In this document: positions 29,477-38,857 of the stretch, piece after piece
How the letters are laid out: each line of letters opens with the position of its first letter
How positions within the stretch are numbered: the stretch's first letter is position 1
Assembly: GCF_902499335.1 (NCBI RefSeq)
Contig: NZ_CABVQK010000007.1
Coordinates: forward strand, 310,001 to 374,000
Direction of reading: 5' to 3'
Length of the DNA stretch: 64,000 bases
Source: Burkholderia lata
Lineage (GTDB): Bacteria; Pseudomonadota; Gammaproteobacteria; Burkholderiales; Burkholderiaceae
The notes under the pieces: model-generated
What the model was told of the DNA's origin: nothing
Databases searched by the model: none
The model's input: the letters and a program-made list of their open reading frames with translations, nothing else
Program-made: the position numbers and the translations under genes

Positions 29477-31687
29477 GTGACGAAAACCAGACACACCCCG
29501 GCGCGCGGGGAGCGGCATCACGCCGCGTCGCGCCGGAACGCCGACGCCTGGCGCGTTCGCGCGGCACGCGGCTGCACGGCCCTGCTGGGTTGCGCGATGG
29601 CGACCTCCGGCGCGTTGGCCGCCGAAGCGGCCGCACCCGCACCGGATGAGCGGCATGCGCTGCCGGCGATCAACGTCAGCGCGCAATCCGCGCCGGCCGA
29701 CCCGCTGACGCAACCGCTCGAAACGGGCTCGCGGCTCGGGCTCGCGAGCCTTGACACGCCCGCGAGCGTCGAGACGGTCACGGCCGGCACGATCGACGCG
29801 CGCGGCGATCGCACGGTGCTCGACGCGGTGACGCGCACCGCGGGTTTCTCGAGCGCGATGGCGCCCGGCACGGGCGGCACCGCATTGAGCGTGCGCGGCT
29901 TCAGCGGGCAGGAATCGGTGATGACATTGCTCGACGGCGTGCGGCTGATGCCGGCCGCCGGCACGATCACGTTCCCGTTCGATACGTGGTCGGTCGAGCG
30001 CATCGAGGTGCTGCGCGGTCCGGCATCGGTGCTGTACGGAGAAGGGGCGATCGGCGGTGTCGTGAACGTGGTGCCGAAGCGGCCGCAGCGCACGCGCGAG
30101 ACGACGCTGCAGGTCGGTGTCGGCCCCGACGGCGCGAAGCGCGCCGCGTTCGATACGACGGGTGCGCTCGGCTCGCAGCTGTCGTATCGCTTCTATGCGA
30201 GCGATGCGCGTGCGAACGGTCTCGCCGAGCGGGCCGATACGCATACGACGGCTGTCGGCGGCGCGTTGAAATTCGACGTGAGCCCGAAGCTCACGCTGAC
30301 GCTCGACTTCGACTACGGCCGCCAGATGCCGGCGACCTACTATGGCGTGCCGGCACCGAACGGCGTGCTCGATCCGTCGCTGCGCAAGCTCAATTACAAC
30401 GTCGCCGATGCGACGATGTCCTACTACGACCAGTGGACGCGCCTGTTGGCCAGCTACCGGCCGACGGCCGGCGTGACGATCGACAACCAGCTCTACTACC
30501 TGACGTCGAACCGCCACTGGCGCAATGCCGAGTCGTATTCGCTCGACGCCGCGACGGGTCTCGTCACGCGCGGCGACTATCTCGACATCGGCCACCACCA
30601 GCGGCAGATCGGCGGTCGGCTGAGCGCACGCTTCGACGGCGCGCTGTTCGGCCGCGCGAACCGCTTCGTCGTTGGCACGGAATTCAGCCAGATCACGTTC
30701 AGCGGTACCAACAATTCGCCGTACGGCGGCGATTCGACGGTGCCCGCGCACGGCTTCGATCCCGGCGTGTTCACGAGTCCCGACCCGACGGTGCCGCAGT
30801 TCAGCACGCGGGCGCGGCAGGCCGCGGTGTTCGCCGAGAACCGGCTCGAAGTGCTGCCGCGGCTCGCGTGGGTGAGCGGCCTGCGCTACGACCACATTGC
30901 GTTCAGCCGCGAGCAGGCCGCGACCGGCGCGGGCTTCGACAAGCGCTTCGCGAACGTCGGCTGGCGCACGGGCTTCGTGTTCGAAGTCGCGCCGACGCTC
31001 AGCGCGTATGCGCAGTACACGACGGGCGCGGAGGGCCTCGGCTCGCTCGTGACGCTGTCCGCGTCGCAGGCGAACTACCGGCTCGCGACCGGCGAGCAGT
31101 GGGAAGCCGGCGTCAAGCAGACGCTGCTCGACGGCCGCGCGTACTGGACGTTCGCCGTGTACGACATCACGAAGCGCAACCTGCTCAGCACCGATCCGCT
31201 CAATCCCGCGCTGCGCCAGCAGGTCGGCCGGCAATCGTCGCGCGGCATCGAGCTGACGGGCGGCGCGCGGCTGCCGCACGGCTGGACGATCGATGCGAAC
31301 GTCGCGCTGCTGCGCGCGCGTTACGACGAGTTCAACCAGAAGGTCGGCAGCACGACGGTGTCGCGCGCCGGCAATGCACCGGCCAACGTGCCGCAGCAGA
31401 CGGCGAACCTGTGGCTCGGTTGGGCGTTTGCCGAGCGCTGGCAGGCGAATGCGGGCGTGCGTTACGTCGGCGCGACGTACGGCGACGACGCGAACCGCGT
31501 GCAGGTGCCGTCGTACACGGTGTTCGATGCGTCGCTGCGCTGGCAGCCGACGTCGCGCACCGAGCTCGCGCTGTACCTGCGCAATCTCGCGAACCGTACG
31601 TATGCGGTGACGACGTCGAACGGCGGCGAGCAATGGCTGCTCGGCCCGTCGCGCTCGGCGGAGCTTGTCGCGACGATGCGCTTCTAA
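29477..31687 (+). CDS. TonB-dependent outer-membrane receptor
   Basis: About 736 residues from a GTG at 29477; an ATG at 29402 would add 25 residues but would start immediately after the palindrome. After a long, Arg-rich signal peptide (ending ALAAE) come a TonB-box-like segment, a plug with LDAVTRTAGFSSAM and VEVLRGPASVLYGEGAIGGVVNVV, and a 22-strand barrel ending SAELVATMRF with terminal Phe. The stop overlaps the ATG of the ABC ATPase gene. It takes a chelate across the outer membrane for the BtuFCD-type importer behind it. Substrate could be a siderophore, a zincophore or a corrinoid; no cobalamin riboswitch is present. Confidence 0.9.
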   Translation: MTKTRHTPARGERHHAASRRNADAWRVRAARGCTALLGCAMATSGALAAEAAAPAPDERHALPAINVSAQSAPADPLTQPLETGSRLGLASLDTPASVETVTAGTIDARGDRTVLDAVTRTAGFSSAMAPGTGGTALSVRGFSGQESVMTLLDGVRLMPAAGTITFPFDTWSVERIEVLRGPASVLYGEGAIGGVVNVVPKRPQRTRETTLQVGVGPDGAKRAAFDTTGALGSQLSYRFYASDARANGLAERADTHTTAVGGALKFDVSPKLTLTLDFDYGRQMPATYYGVPAPNGVLDPSLRKLNYNVADATMSYYDQWTRLLASYRPTAGVTIDNQLYYLTSNRHWRNAESYSLDAATGLVTRGDYLDIGHHQRQIGGRLSARFDGALFGRANRFVVGTEFSQITFSGTNNSPYGGDSTVPAHGFDPGVFTSPDPTVPQFSTRARQAAVFAENRLEVLPRLAWVSGLRYDHIAFSREQAATGAGFDKRFANVGWRTGFVFEVAPTLSAYAQYTTGAEGLGSLVTLSASQANYRLATGEQWEAGVKQTLLDGRAYWTFAVYDITKRNLLSTDPLNPALRQQVGRQSSRGIELTGGARLPHGWTIDANVALLRARYDEFNQKVGSTTVSRAGNAPANVPQQTANLWLGWAFAERWQANAGVRYVGATYGDDANRVQVPSYTVFDASLRWQPTSRTELALYLRNLANRTYAVTTSNGGEQWLLGPSRSAELVATMRF

Positions 31688-32484
31688 TGCGGCGCGGCGA
31701 GCCTCCGGTGACGCACATGCTCGACATCGAACGCGTGAGCTGGTCTCCCGGCGGCGCGATCGCCGTGCTCGATTCGGTCACGCTGAGCGTGGCCGAAGGC
31801 GAGTTCGTCGGGCTGGTCGGCCCGAACGGCAGCGGCAAGACGAGCCTGCTGCGCTGCGTGTTCCGTTACGCGCGGCCCGATGCGGGCCGTGTCGCGCTCG
31901 ATGCGGAGGATGTATGGCGCATGCGGCCGCGCGCGGTCGCGCATCGCATCGCGGTGCTGCAGCAGGAGACGCCGGATGATTTCGGGCTGACGGTCGACGA
32001 ACTGGTCGGCATGGGGCGCACGCCGCACAAGCGGCCGTTCGATGCGGAGACGGCGGACGATCGCCGGATCGTCGAATCCGCACTGCACGACGTCGGCCTC
32101 GTCGAGCGCCGTGCGCAACGTTTCGCGTCGCTGTCGGGCGGCGAGAAGCAGCGTGCGCTGCTGGCCCGCGCGCTCGTGCAGCAGCCTGAACTGCTGCTGC
32201 TCGACGAACCGACCAACCATCTCGACCTGCGCCATCAGCTCGAACTGCTCGCGCGCGTGCGGCGCCTCGGCATCGCGACGCTCGCCACGATTCACGACCT
32301 CAATCTCGCGGCCGCCTATTGCGACCGGCTCCACGTGCTCGCGCACGGCAGGATCGTCGCATCGGGCACGCCGGCCGACGTGCTGACCGAAGCGCTGCTG
32401 CGCGACGTGTTCGGCGTCGTCGCGCTCGTCGATCGCCATCCCGTCACGGGCCGCCCGCGCATTACGCCGCTTCATCCGGAATGA
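31687..32484 (+). CDS. ABC importer ATPase (FecE/BtuD type)
   Basis: This 265-residue ATPase has Walker A GPNGSGKT, Q-loop QQET, signature LSGGEKQR, Walker B LLLLDEPTNHLD and switch His in ATIHDLN. The ATG overlaps the receptor stop codon; an internal ATG at 31717 is an alternative. It energises the permease encoded two genes downstream. Confidence 0.93.
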   Translation: MRRGEPPVTHMLDIERVSWSPGGAIAVLDSVTLSVAEGEFVGLVGPNGSGKTSLLRCVFRYARPDAGRVALDAEDVWRMRPRAVAHRIAVLQQETPDDFGLTVDELVGMGRTPHKRPFDAETADDRRIVESALHDVGLVERRAQRFASLSGGEKQRALLARALVQQPELLLLDEPTNHLDLRHQLELLARVRRLGIATLATIHDLNLAAAYCDRLHVLAHGRIVASGTPADVLTEALLRDVFGVVALVDRHPVTGRPRITPLHPE

Positions 32485-33497
32485 CCGCCATGCCGTTTCC
32501 CGTCTTGTCCTTCGCTTTGTCGTCCGCGTTGCCATCCATATCCCGCCGGCTGGTTGCCGCGACCGTGCTCGGCTGCGCGGCCGCTCATGCGGGGGCCTAT
32601 CCCGTTACCGTGCGCAGTTGCGATCGCGACGTGACCTTCGAGCGCGCGCCGACCCGTGCCGTGAGCAACGACGTGAACCTGACCGAGATGATGCTCGTGC
32701 TCGGCCTGAAGGACCGGCTCGTCGGCTACACCGGCATCGGCGGCTGGAAGACGGGCACCGCGCGCGTGCGCGACGCGCTGCGCGGCGTGCCCGAACTGGC
32801 GAGCCAGTATCCGTCGCTCGAGGTGCTGGCGGCCGCGCGCGCCGACTTCTATCTCGCGGGCTGGAACTACGGGATGCATGTCGGCGGCGCGGTGACGCCC
32901 GCAACGCTCGCGCCGTTCGGCATTCGTACGTACGAGCTGACCGAATCGTGCTCGCACGTGATGAAGCAGGCGGCCGCGTCGTTCGACGACGTGTTCCGCG
33001 ACCTGAACAATCTCGGCCGGATCTTCGGCGTCGACGCGCGCGCCGCGCAGGTCGTCGCGTCGATGCGCACGCGTCTCGCGGCGGTGTCGCGTGCGATCGG
33101 GCATCCGGAGCCGCTGCGCGTGTTCGTCTACGACAGCGGCACCGACAAGCCGATGACGGCCGGCGGGCTCGCGATGCCGACTGCGCTGCTGGCGGCGGCC
33201 GGCGCGCGCAACGTGATGGCCGACCTGCCGCGCAGCTGGACGCAGGTGAGCTGGGAAAGCGTGGTCGCGCGCGATCCGCAGGTGATCGTGATCGTCGACT
33301 ATTCGGCCGTGACGGCTGCGCAGAAGCAGCAGTTCCTGCAGAGCCAGCCGTCGCTCGCGCGCGTGGCCGCGATCCGCGACCGGCGCTTCATCGTGATTCC
33401 GTACGATGCGGCGACGCCGGGCCCCGAGAACGTCGCGGCGGTCGAGACGCTGGCGCGCGCGCTGTATCCGGCCGCGTTCGCGGGGCCGGCGCGATGA
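32481..33497 (+). CDS. ABC importer periplasmic binding protein (FecB/BtuF type)
   Basis: This 338-residue protein has a signal peptide ending around AHAGAYP and a type III binding-protein fold: an N-terminal lobe with EMMLVLGLKDRLVGYTGIG, a linking helix around residue 175-190 and a C-lobe with WESVVARDPQVIVIVDYS. It overlaps the ATPase gene by four bases. It delivers the chelate to the permease. The binding pocket does not reveal the ligand. Confidence 0.9.
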   Translation: MTAMPFPVLSFALSSALPSISRRLVAATVLGCAAAHAGAYPVTVRSCDRDVTFERAPTRAVSNDVNLTEMMLVLGLKDRLVGYTGIGGWKTGTARVRDALRGVPELASQYPSLEVLAAARADFYLAGWNYGMHVGGAVTPATLAPFGIRTYELTESCSHVMKQAAASFDDVFRDLNNLGRIFGVDARAAQVVASMRTRLAAVSRAIGHPEPLRVFVYDSGTDKPMTAGGLAMPTALLAAAGARNVMADLPRSWTQVSWESVVARDPQVIVIVDYSAVTAAQKQQFLQSQPSLARVAAIRDRRFIVIPYDAATPGPENVAAVETLARALYPAAFAGPAR

Positions 33498-34534
33498 GCG
33501 TGCACGTGCGTGGGGCGCGGCCCGGCATGCGCACGGTGCTGCCGGTGCTGGCGCTGCTGCTGATCGTGTCTATCGTCGCATCGGCCGCGTTCGGGCCGGC
33601 GCCGATCGCGATGCCGGCTGCGGTGCGGATCGTCGCCACGCACATCGTGTCGGCGTTCGGCGAGGGCGGTGCGTTCGCGGCGGGGGCGGGCGACGACAGC
33701 ATCGTGTGGCTGATCCGGATGCCGCGCGCACTGTTGGCCGCGATCGTCGGCGCGACGCTGGCAGCGGTCGGCGTGGCGCTGCAGGCCGCGACCGCGAACC
33801 GCCTGGCCGATCCGCACCTGCTCGGCGTGAGCGCAGGCGCAATGCTCGGCGCCGTTGCGGTTACGGTGATGGCCGGCGCGGCATTCGGCCCGTTCACGCT
33901 GTCGGCCGCCGCGTTCGCGGGCGCGCTCGCGGCAACCGCCTGCGTCGTCGCGCTCGCTTACCGGCGCGGCCGGCTCGAATCGGACCGGCTGCTGCTCGCG
34001 GGCGTATCGGTGTCGTTCATGATGGCCGCGTTCGGCAACCTGCTGCTGTATCTCGGCGATCAGCGCGCCGCGTCGTCGGTGCTGTTCTGGATGCTCGGCG
34101 GCGTCGGGCTCGCGCGCTGGGATCTGCTGCCGGTGCCGGCCGTGTGCGCGGTGCTCGCCGGTGGCGCGTTGTACGCGCGCCGGCGCGAACTGAATGCGTT
34201 GATGTCGGGCGATGTCGCCGCGGCGTCGCTCGGTGTGCCGAGCGCGCGGATGCGGCGCGAGGTGTTCGTCGTCGCGTCGTTCGCGACGGGCGCGATGGTG
34301 GCGGTGAGCGGGGCGATCGGCTTCGTCGGGCTCGTGACGCCGCATCTGTGCCGCCGCGTCGTCGGCGCCGAGCACGGCAGGCTGCTACCGGTGGCCGCGC
34401 TGACGGGCGCGATCCTGCTCGTATGGGCCGATGTGGCCGCCCGCACGCTCGCGGCACCGGAGGATCTGCCGATCGGGATCGTGACCGCGATGTTCGGCAG
34501 CCTGTTCTTCGTCGCGCTGCTGCGCCGCCGCTGA
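33494..34534 (+). CDS. ABC importer permease (FecCD/BtuC type)
   Basis: This 346-residue membrane protein has about ten hydrophobic helices. RMPRALLAAIVGATLAAVGVALQ and the ATPase-docking segment AAASLGVPSARMRREVF are typical of FecCD permeases, as is AISFVGLVTPHLCRRVVG-like sequence (here GAIGFVGLVTPH). The ATG overlaps the stop of the binding-protein gene by four bases, closing a fully overlapping operon. A single permease gene implies a homodimer. Confidence 0.93.
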   Translation: MSVHVRGARPGMRTVLPVLALLLIVSIVASAAFGPAPIAMPAAVRIVATHIVSAFGEGGAFAAGAGDDSIVWLIRMPRALLAAIVGATLAAVGVALQAATANRLADPHLLGVSAGAMLGAVAVTVMAGAAFGPFTLSAAAFAGALAATACVVALAYRRGRLESDRLLLAGVSVSFMMAAFGNLLLYLGDQRAASSVLFWMLGGVGLARWDLLPVPAVCAVLAGGALYARRRELNALMSGDVAAASLGVPSARMRREVFVVASFATGAMVAVSGAIGFVGLVTPHLCRRVVGAEHGRLLPVAALTGAILLVWADVAARTLAAPEDLPIGIVTAMFGSLFFVALLRRR

Positions 34535-34597
34535 GCGGCGCGGACGCATCGGCGGCAGACGGTCAGGCGAGGCCGGCCGGGAAGCCTGCCGCGTGCT

Positions 34598-35974
34598 TCA
34601 TTGCCGGGGGATGGCCATGCCGGTGCTGCCGCCGAATGCATTGGCATGCGCGTGGGCATCCGGCATGTCGAACAGGTTGTCCGGCAGCGTTCGCGCGGGC
34701 AGCGTGATCACGAAGCGTGCGCCGCCGAGCGGTGAATCCTCGAGGCGCACGTCGCCGCCATGCACCTGCGCGACGCGCCGCACGATCGCGAGCCCGAGCC
34801 CGAAGCCGCCGGTCTGCCGGTCGCGGCTGGAGTCGAGCCGCTGGAACGGTTCGAACACGCGGGCGCGCTCGGCGGCCGGAATGCCGGGGCCATCGTCGTC
34901 GACGCTCAGCACGAGCGCGCCGGACGCGTCGCCCTCGGCGGCGAGCAGCACCGTGCGCGACGCATAGCGTGCGCCGTTGCGGATCAGGTTCAGCAACGCG
35001 CGGGCGACCAGCTTCGGGTCGCACACGTGGGCCGCGGGTGCACCGAGCGTCGACACGTCGAGCGTGATGCCGCGATCGGCGATGTCGTTCGCGACGTTGC
35101 CGGCGACGCTGTCGATCAGCGCATCGACGACGACTTCCATCGGCGCGAGCTGGCTCGCGCCCTGTTCGAGCCGGCCGATCGTCAGCAGCTCGGTGACGAG
35201 CTCGTCGAGTTCGCGCACGTCGCGCCGCAGCGCGTCGCGGCGTTCGCGCATCCGTCCCGTTTCGTCAGGCTCCGCGAGCAGCGCGAGCCCGAATTCGAGC
35301 CGCGCGAGCGGCGTCTTCAGTTCGTGCGAGATGCCGTGCATCATTTCGCGCTGCTGCTTGATCGACGCCTCGATGCGCTCGGCCATGTCGTTGAACTGCT
35401 GCGACAACTCGTAGATGTTCGACTTGCCGGACAGCTTCACGCGCGTCGACAGCGTACCGGCGCCGAATGCGTGTGCGGCTTCCTGCAGCCTGCGCAGGTC
35501 GCGCCAGTGATAATGAATCCACAGCACCACCGCGAACAGCGTGCTGAGCGCGAGCAGCAGGTACGCATAGATCTTGATGTCGAGATCGGAGGCTTCGATC
35601 GGCCGCGCATGCAGGACCGTACCGTCCGCGAGCGGCATGTAGTAATCCTTGCCGTTGTAGCTGATCGCGATCCGGCCGGCATCGAGATCACGCAGCGGCA
35701 CGCCGCTCAATTGCGCTCGGGCTGCGGCCATCGACAGGAAGCCGAATCCTTCGTTGCCGTGTTTCGCGAGCTCGCGTAGCGCGAGTTCGCGCTGCCCGCC
35801 CGGATGGCGCTCGAGGTAGTCGTTGAGCACGAACGCATAGGTGGTCAACGAGTCGCGCTGCGCCTGCGCGCTGCGGTCGTAGAAGATCCGGTCGAACGAC
35901 AGCTGGATGAACAGGATCGACGAGGCGACGAACAGGATTACGACGAGGTACAGCCTGATCAACGGGCGCAGCAT
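34598..35974 (-). CDS. rstB: Sensor histidine kinase, RstB-like
   Basis: This 458-residue inner-membrane kinase has TM1 at residues 5-26, a periplasmic domain to about 133, TM2 at 134-155 and a HAMP domain. The phosphoacceptor is His217 in HGISHELKTPLARLEF. The ATPase domain shows NLIRNGARYA, DDDGPGIP and GFGLGLAIV. The overall pattern, including YYYxPLADG-type periplasmic ends and HWRDLRRLQEAA, resembles E. coli RstB. It starts directly after the regulator stop, so the two are one unit. A C-terminal tail rich in His/Ala (DAHAHANAFGG) is unusual. Confidence 0.88.
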   Translation of the reverse strand: MLRPLIRLYLVVILFVASSILFIQLSFDRIFYDRSAQAQRDSLTTYAFVLNDYLERHPGGQRELALRELAKHGNEGFGFLSMAAARAQLSGVPLRDLDAGRIAISYNGKDYYMPLADGTVLHARPIEASDLDIKIYAYLLLALSTLFAVVLWIHYHWRDLRRLQEAAHAFGAGTLSTRVKLSGKSNIYELSQQFNDMAERIEASIKQQREMMHGISHELKTPLARLEFGLALLAEPDETGRMRERRDALRRDVRELDELVTELLTIGRLEQGASQLAPMEVVVDALIDSVAGNVANDIADRGITLDVSTLGAPAAHVCDPKLVARALLNLIRNGARYASRTVLLAAEGDASGALVLSVDDDGPGIPAAERARVFEPFQRLDSSRDRQTGGFGLGLAIVRRVAQVHGGDVRLEDSPLGGARFVITLPARTLPDNLFDMPDAHAHANAFGGSTGMAIPRQ

Positions 35975-36700
35975 TTATTCGTCCCACGCAGAAGGGCTGA
36001 ACAGGTAGCCGCGGCCCCAGATCGTCTTGATCTTGTGCGGCTCCGACGATGCATCCTCGAAGCGGCGTCGCAGCTTCGAGATGCCGGAATCGACCGAGCG
36101 GTCGAGTCCGTCGAACTCGATCCCGCGCAGCTGCTTGAGGATGTCGTCGCGGCTCAGCACGGTGCCGGCCGCGCGCGCGAGGATCAGCAGCAGGTTGAAT
36201 TCGGCGGTCTTCAGGTCGACCGGCTCGCCTCGCCACGTGACGGTGCGGTTCGGCGGCGAGATCGCCAGCTCGCCGAACACGAGCGCTTCGGGCGCGGCCA
36301 CGGGCGCTTCGGCGGCGGCCGGCTGCGCACGGCGCAGCAGCGCGCGGGCGCGTGCGACCAGTACGCGCGGCTCGATCGGCTTCGTCACGTAGTCGTCGGC
36401 ACCCGTCTCGAGGCCCGCGACCTGGTCGTAGACGTCCAGGCGCGCGGTCAGGATCAGCACGGGGACGTTGGTGAACGCGCGGATACGCCGGCAGACTTCC
36501 ATCCCGTCGAGGTTCGGCAGCATCAGGTCGAGTATCACGAGGGCCGGCTGGTGCTCGCGCACCGCCGCGACGGCGAGGTCGCCGCGGCGCACGACCGTCA
36601 CCGCGAATTCATAGCCATCGAGGTATTCGCGGACGAGCTGTGCAAGGCGGTCGTCGTCCTCGATCAGCAGTACACGGTATTTGAGCGGATCTTCGTTCAT
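35975..36700 (-). CDS. rstA: OmpR-family response regulator, RstA-like
   Basis: Encodes 241 residues from the ATG at 36700 (AGGAGA upstream). The receiver domain has acidic DDD near the N-terminus, phosphoacceptor Asp58 (ILDLMLPN) and switch Lys in VTKPIEP. The winged-helix domain ends LDRSVDSGISKLRRRFED...IKTIWGRGYLF. It is paired with the kinase downstream and divergent from a MipA/OmpV gene, a common arrangement in which the regulator controls the outer-membrane protein. Confidence 0.9.
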   Translation of the reverse strand: MNEDPLKYRVLLIEDDDRLAQLVREYLDGYEFAVTVVRRGDLAVAAVREHQPALVILDLMLPNLDGMEVCRRIRAFTNVPVLILTARLDVYDQVAGLETGADDYVTKPIEPRVLVARARALLRRAQPAAAEAPVAAPEALVFGELAISPPNRTVTWRGEPVDLKTAEFNLLLILARAAGTVLSRDDILKQLRGIEFDGLDRSVDSGISKLRRRFEDASSEPHKIKTIWGRGYLFSPSAWDE

Positions 36701-36913
36701 GGTCTCCTCAGGATGCACGCGCCATCTCACGCCCGGGCGAGCCGGTGTGCGGCGCGGCACGCGAATTCTATCCGGCGTACCGAAGGCCGGGGAAGCGGGA
36801 CGACAATCTCGAACAATCGAACACAATTGAGCACAGATTCTCCGAAGATTCAGGACAGTCTCGGCAGAGGGCGGCACCTAGACTGCGGGCTCCGTCACTT
36901 TTATCTCAATATT

Positions 36914-37693
36914 GTGCGCCCAATACTCCGCCGCTACCGCTATTGCATGCCGCTCGCCGGCCTGACCCTCGCCGCCGTCGCCCACGCGGAAAACCAGTAT
37001 TCGCTGTCGCTGGGTGGCGGTTTCGCGCCGCGCTACCAGGGCAGCAACCAGTCTCGCGGCGTCGTTGCGCCGGGTTTTTCCGCGAAGTTCGGCAACGGCT
37101 TCTTCATCGACAGCACCCAGGGTGCCGGCTACCGGATGGACTTGCCGCACGGCGCGTTCGTGTCGGCGGCCGTGAGCTACGACGCGGGCCGCACTGACCG
37201 GAACCGCGTCGACATGCCGGGCTCCGACTACCTGAAGGGCATGGGCAGGATTCCGGGCTCGGTGCTGGTCGGCGTGCGCGCGGGCGTGACGCTGTTCAAC
37301 GCGGCGGAACTGAGTGTCACGATCGATACCCCCGTGACGCACACGTCGCGCGGCGTGTCGGGGCACATGGATCTCGCGGTGCCCGTGTTCAAGGCCGCGC
37401 AGCACGAGATCATCGTGACGGGCACCGTGCATGCGGGCTCGGGGCGCTACACGCAGACGTTCTATGGCGTGACCGATGCGCAGTCGATGACGAGCCGGTT
37501 CCGGCCGTATTCGACGAGCGGCGGGATCGACAGCGCGTCGATGGCGGTCGCGTGGAACTGGACCCTGTCGCAGCACTGGTCGGTACTCGCGACCGGCGGC
37601 GTGACGCGGCTGCTCGGCCGCTACGGCGACAGCCCGATCGTCCAGTCGCGCAGCAACTACTACGCCATTGCGGGCGCGACCTACAAGTTCTGA
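36914..37693 (+). CDS. MipA/OmpV-family outer-membrane protein
   Basis: About 259 residues from a GTG at 36914, chosen because it gives a proper signal peptide (RPILRRYRYC, hydrophobic core, AVAHA-E); an ATG at 36947 would drop the basic n-region. The mature part, YSLSLGGGFAPRYQGSNQSRGVVAPGF-type start and terminal SNYYAIAGATYKF, is a beta barrel of the MipA/OmpV family, which scaffold murein enzymes or act as small porins. It is divergent from the RstAB-like pair by 213 bases and is the likely target. Confidence 0.85.
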   Translation: MRPILRRYRYCMPLAGLTLAAVAHAENQYSLSLGGGFAPRYQGSNQSRGVVAPGFSAKFGNGFFIDSTQGAGYRMDLPHGAFVSAAVSYDAGRTDRNRVDMPGSDYLKGMGRIPGSVLVGVRAGVTLFNAAELSVTIDTPVTHTSRGVSGHMDLAVPVFKAAQHEIIVTGTVHAGSGRYTQTFYGVTDAQSMTSRFRPYSTSGGIDSASMAVAWNWTLSQHWSVLATGGVTRLLGRYGDSPIVQSRSNYYAIAGATYKF

Positions 37694-37915
37694 GCGGATC
37701 GTCGCGGCACGCATCGTGTGGCGCAGCCGGCATGCACGTGCCGTCACGCCGCGCAGCGTGCGGTAACATGCAGACGGCTTCGGCGGCAGGCCGAATCCGC
37801 GGCTTGGGGCACGCAGAATCGGCGTGACCCATGCGCGCGGAACCGATCATGCATGCAACGCCCGGCCGGCCGGGAACGCCGCACAGGTTCCGCCGGGTGC
37901 AACAGGGAGAATCCG

Positions 37916-38245
37916 ATGAAGAAGACGATCGCGATGATGATGGCGCTGGTTGCGGGCGCAACGTTTGCGGGATGCACGGACATGAAGACGCGGAATGCGA
38001 CCGCAGGCGGCATGGTGATGAATGGCGAGCCGGCACGCACGCCGCAGGCCTGCAAGGCGGACGCGGGGCCGGACGACGCGCTGGTCGGCAAGGCCGAAGC
38101 CGATGCGGCGGCGCAACTGGACGGCTGCCTGTGGCGCGTGCTCGAGCGCGACGGCAAGTCATTGCCGGGCACGATGGATTACCGGGAGGAACGCCGCAAT
38201 CTCGGCATTCGCGACGGCAAGGTGATCTGGGTGCGGCGCGGGTGA
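37916..38245 (+). CDS. Small lipoprotein of unknown function
   Basis: Encodes 109 residues. The signal peptide MKKTIAMMMALVAGATFAGC ends in a lipobox (FAGC), so the protein is lipid-anchored. Two further Cys in the mature part (PQACKAD and LDGCLWR) may form a disulphide. Its C-terminus YREERRNLGIRDGKVIWVRRG resembles small I78-type inhibitor proteins of proteases; the pattern DxxRxNLxxDxxxxVxxxxCG is only partly matched, and the terminal Cys-Gly is replaced. CAGGGAGA is the ribosome binding site. Confidence 0.75.
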   Translation: MKKTIAMMMALVAGATFAGCTDMKTRNATAGGMVMNGEPARTPQACKADAGPDDALVGKAEADAAAQLDGCLWRVLERDGKSLPGTMDYREERRNLGIRDGKVIWVRRG

Positions 38246-38337
38246 GGGGTGGTGCCGGTGGCGTGCCCACGGGTACGCGAGCGCGTGGCGTCGGCATGCA
38301 TGTCGTGCCCGGCATTGCCGCGGTCGAGAGATTGTCG

Positions 38338-38826
38338 ATGGTGCCGCGGGCAGCGGCCCGCGTGCTGACACTGGCGGCGCTGGGCGTGCTCGGTGTGCTG
38401 GCCGGATGCGAACAACATGACGGCGCAGCATCGGCAGCGCCTCGCACCGTTTGCATCACCGGCTATAACGAATACACCCGCAAGCTTCACGAGTTCTGGC
38501 TCGACAACGAACACAAGTCGGGATGCTTCGGCAATCCGTCCGCGCGGGAAGCCGGCGAATCCTTCGGCGGTGGCGGCGGGTTCGCCTGCGGCTGCAAGGT
38601 CACGCCGGGGCAAACAGTGAAGCTCGCGTGGGTGTTCGCGCAACCGCTGGACGAGATCCAGCGTGGCGTCCAGGCGGAGCACAAGACGATCGACGTGGCG
38701 ATTCCGCAGCCGGAATCGTCGACGTCGCGCTATCTGCGCGTGTATTTCAGGAAGAACGGCACGGCCGAACTGCAATGGGTGGACGACATGAACGCACCCG
38801 AACTGCCGCCGACCGTCGAGCAATGA
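38338..38826 (+). CDS. DUF3304-like lipoprotein
   Basis: Encodes 162 residues from the ATG at 38338; an ATG at 38296 would lengthen the leader. The signal peptide ends LAGC. The mature part reads ITGYNEYTRKLHEFWLDN, a Gly-rich GGGGGFACGC stretch and KLAWVFAQPL, matching the DUF3304 pattern (GYN...F.VD...GGGG..C.C...P....V...W). Members often lie near type VI secretion effector genes, but none is in view. Function unknown. Confidence 0.7.
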   Translation: MVPRAAARVLTLAALGVLGVLAGCEQHDGAASAAPRTVCITGYNEYTRKLHEFWLDNEHKSGCFGNPSAREAGESFGGGGGFACGCKVTPGQTVKLAWVFAQPLDEIQRGVQAEHKTIDVAIPQPESSTSRYLRVYFRKNGTAELQWVDDMNAPELPPTVEQ

Positions 38827-38857
38827 TCGCCGCGCGACGCGTGCGATCGGCGGTGCG

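Noticed and set aside
29204..31633. 809-codon minus-strand frame opposite the TonB receptor
   Set aside because: Antisense shadow rich in Arg, His and Val; the + strand is a clear TonB-dependent receptor.
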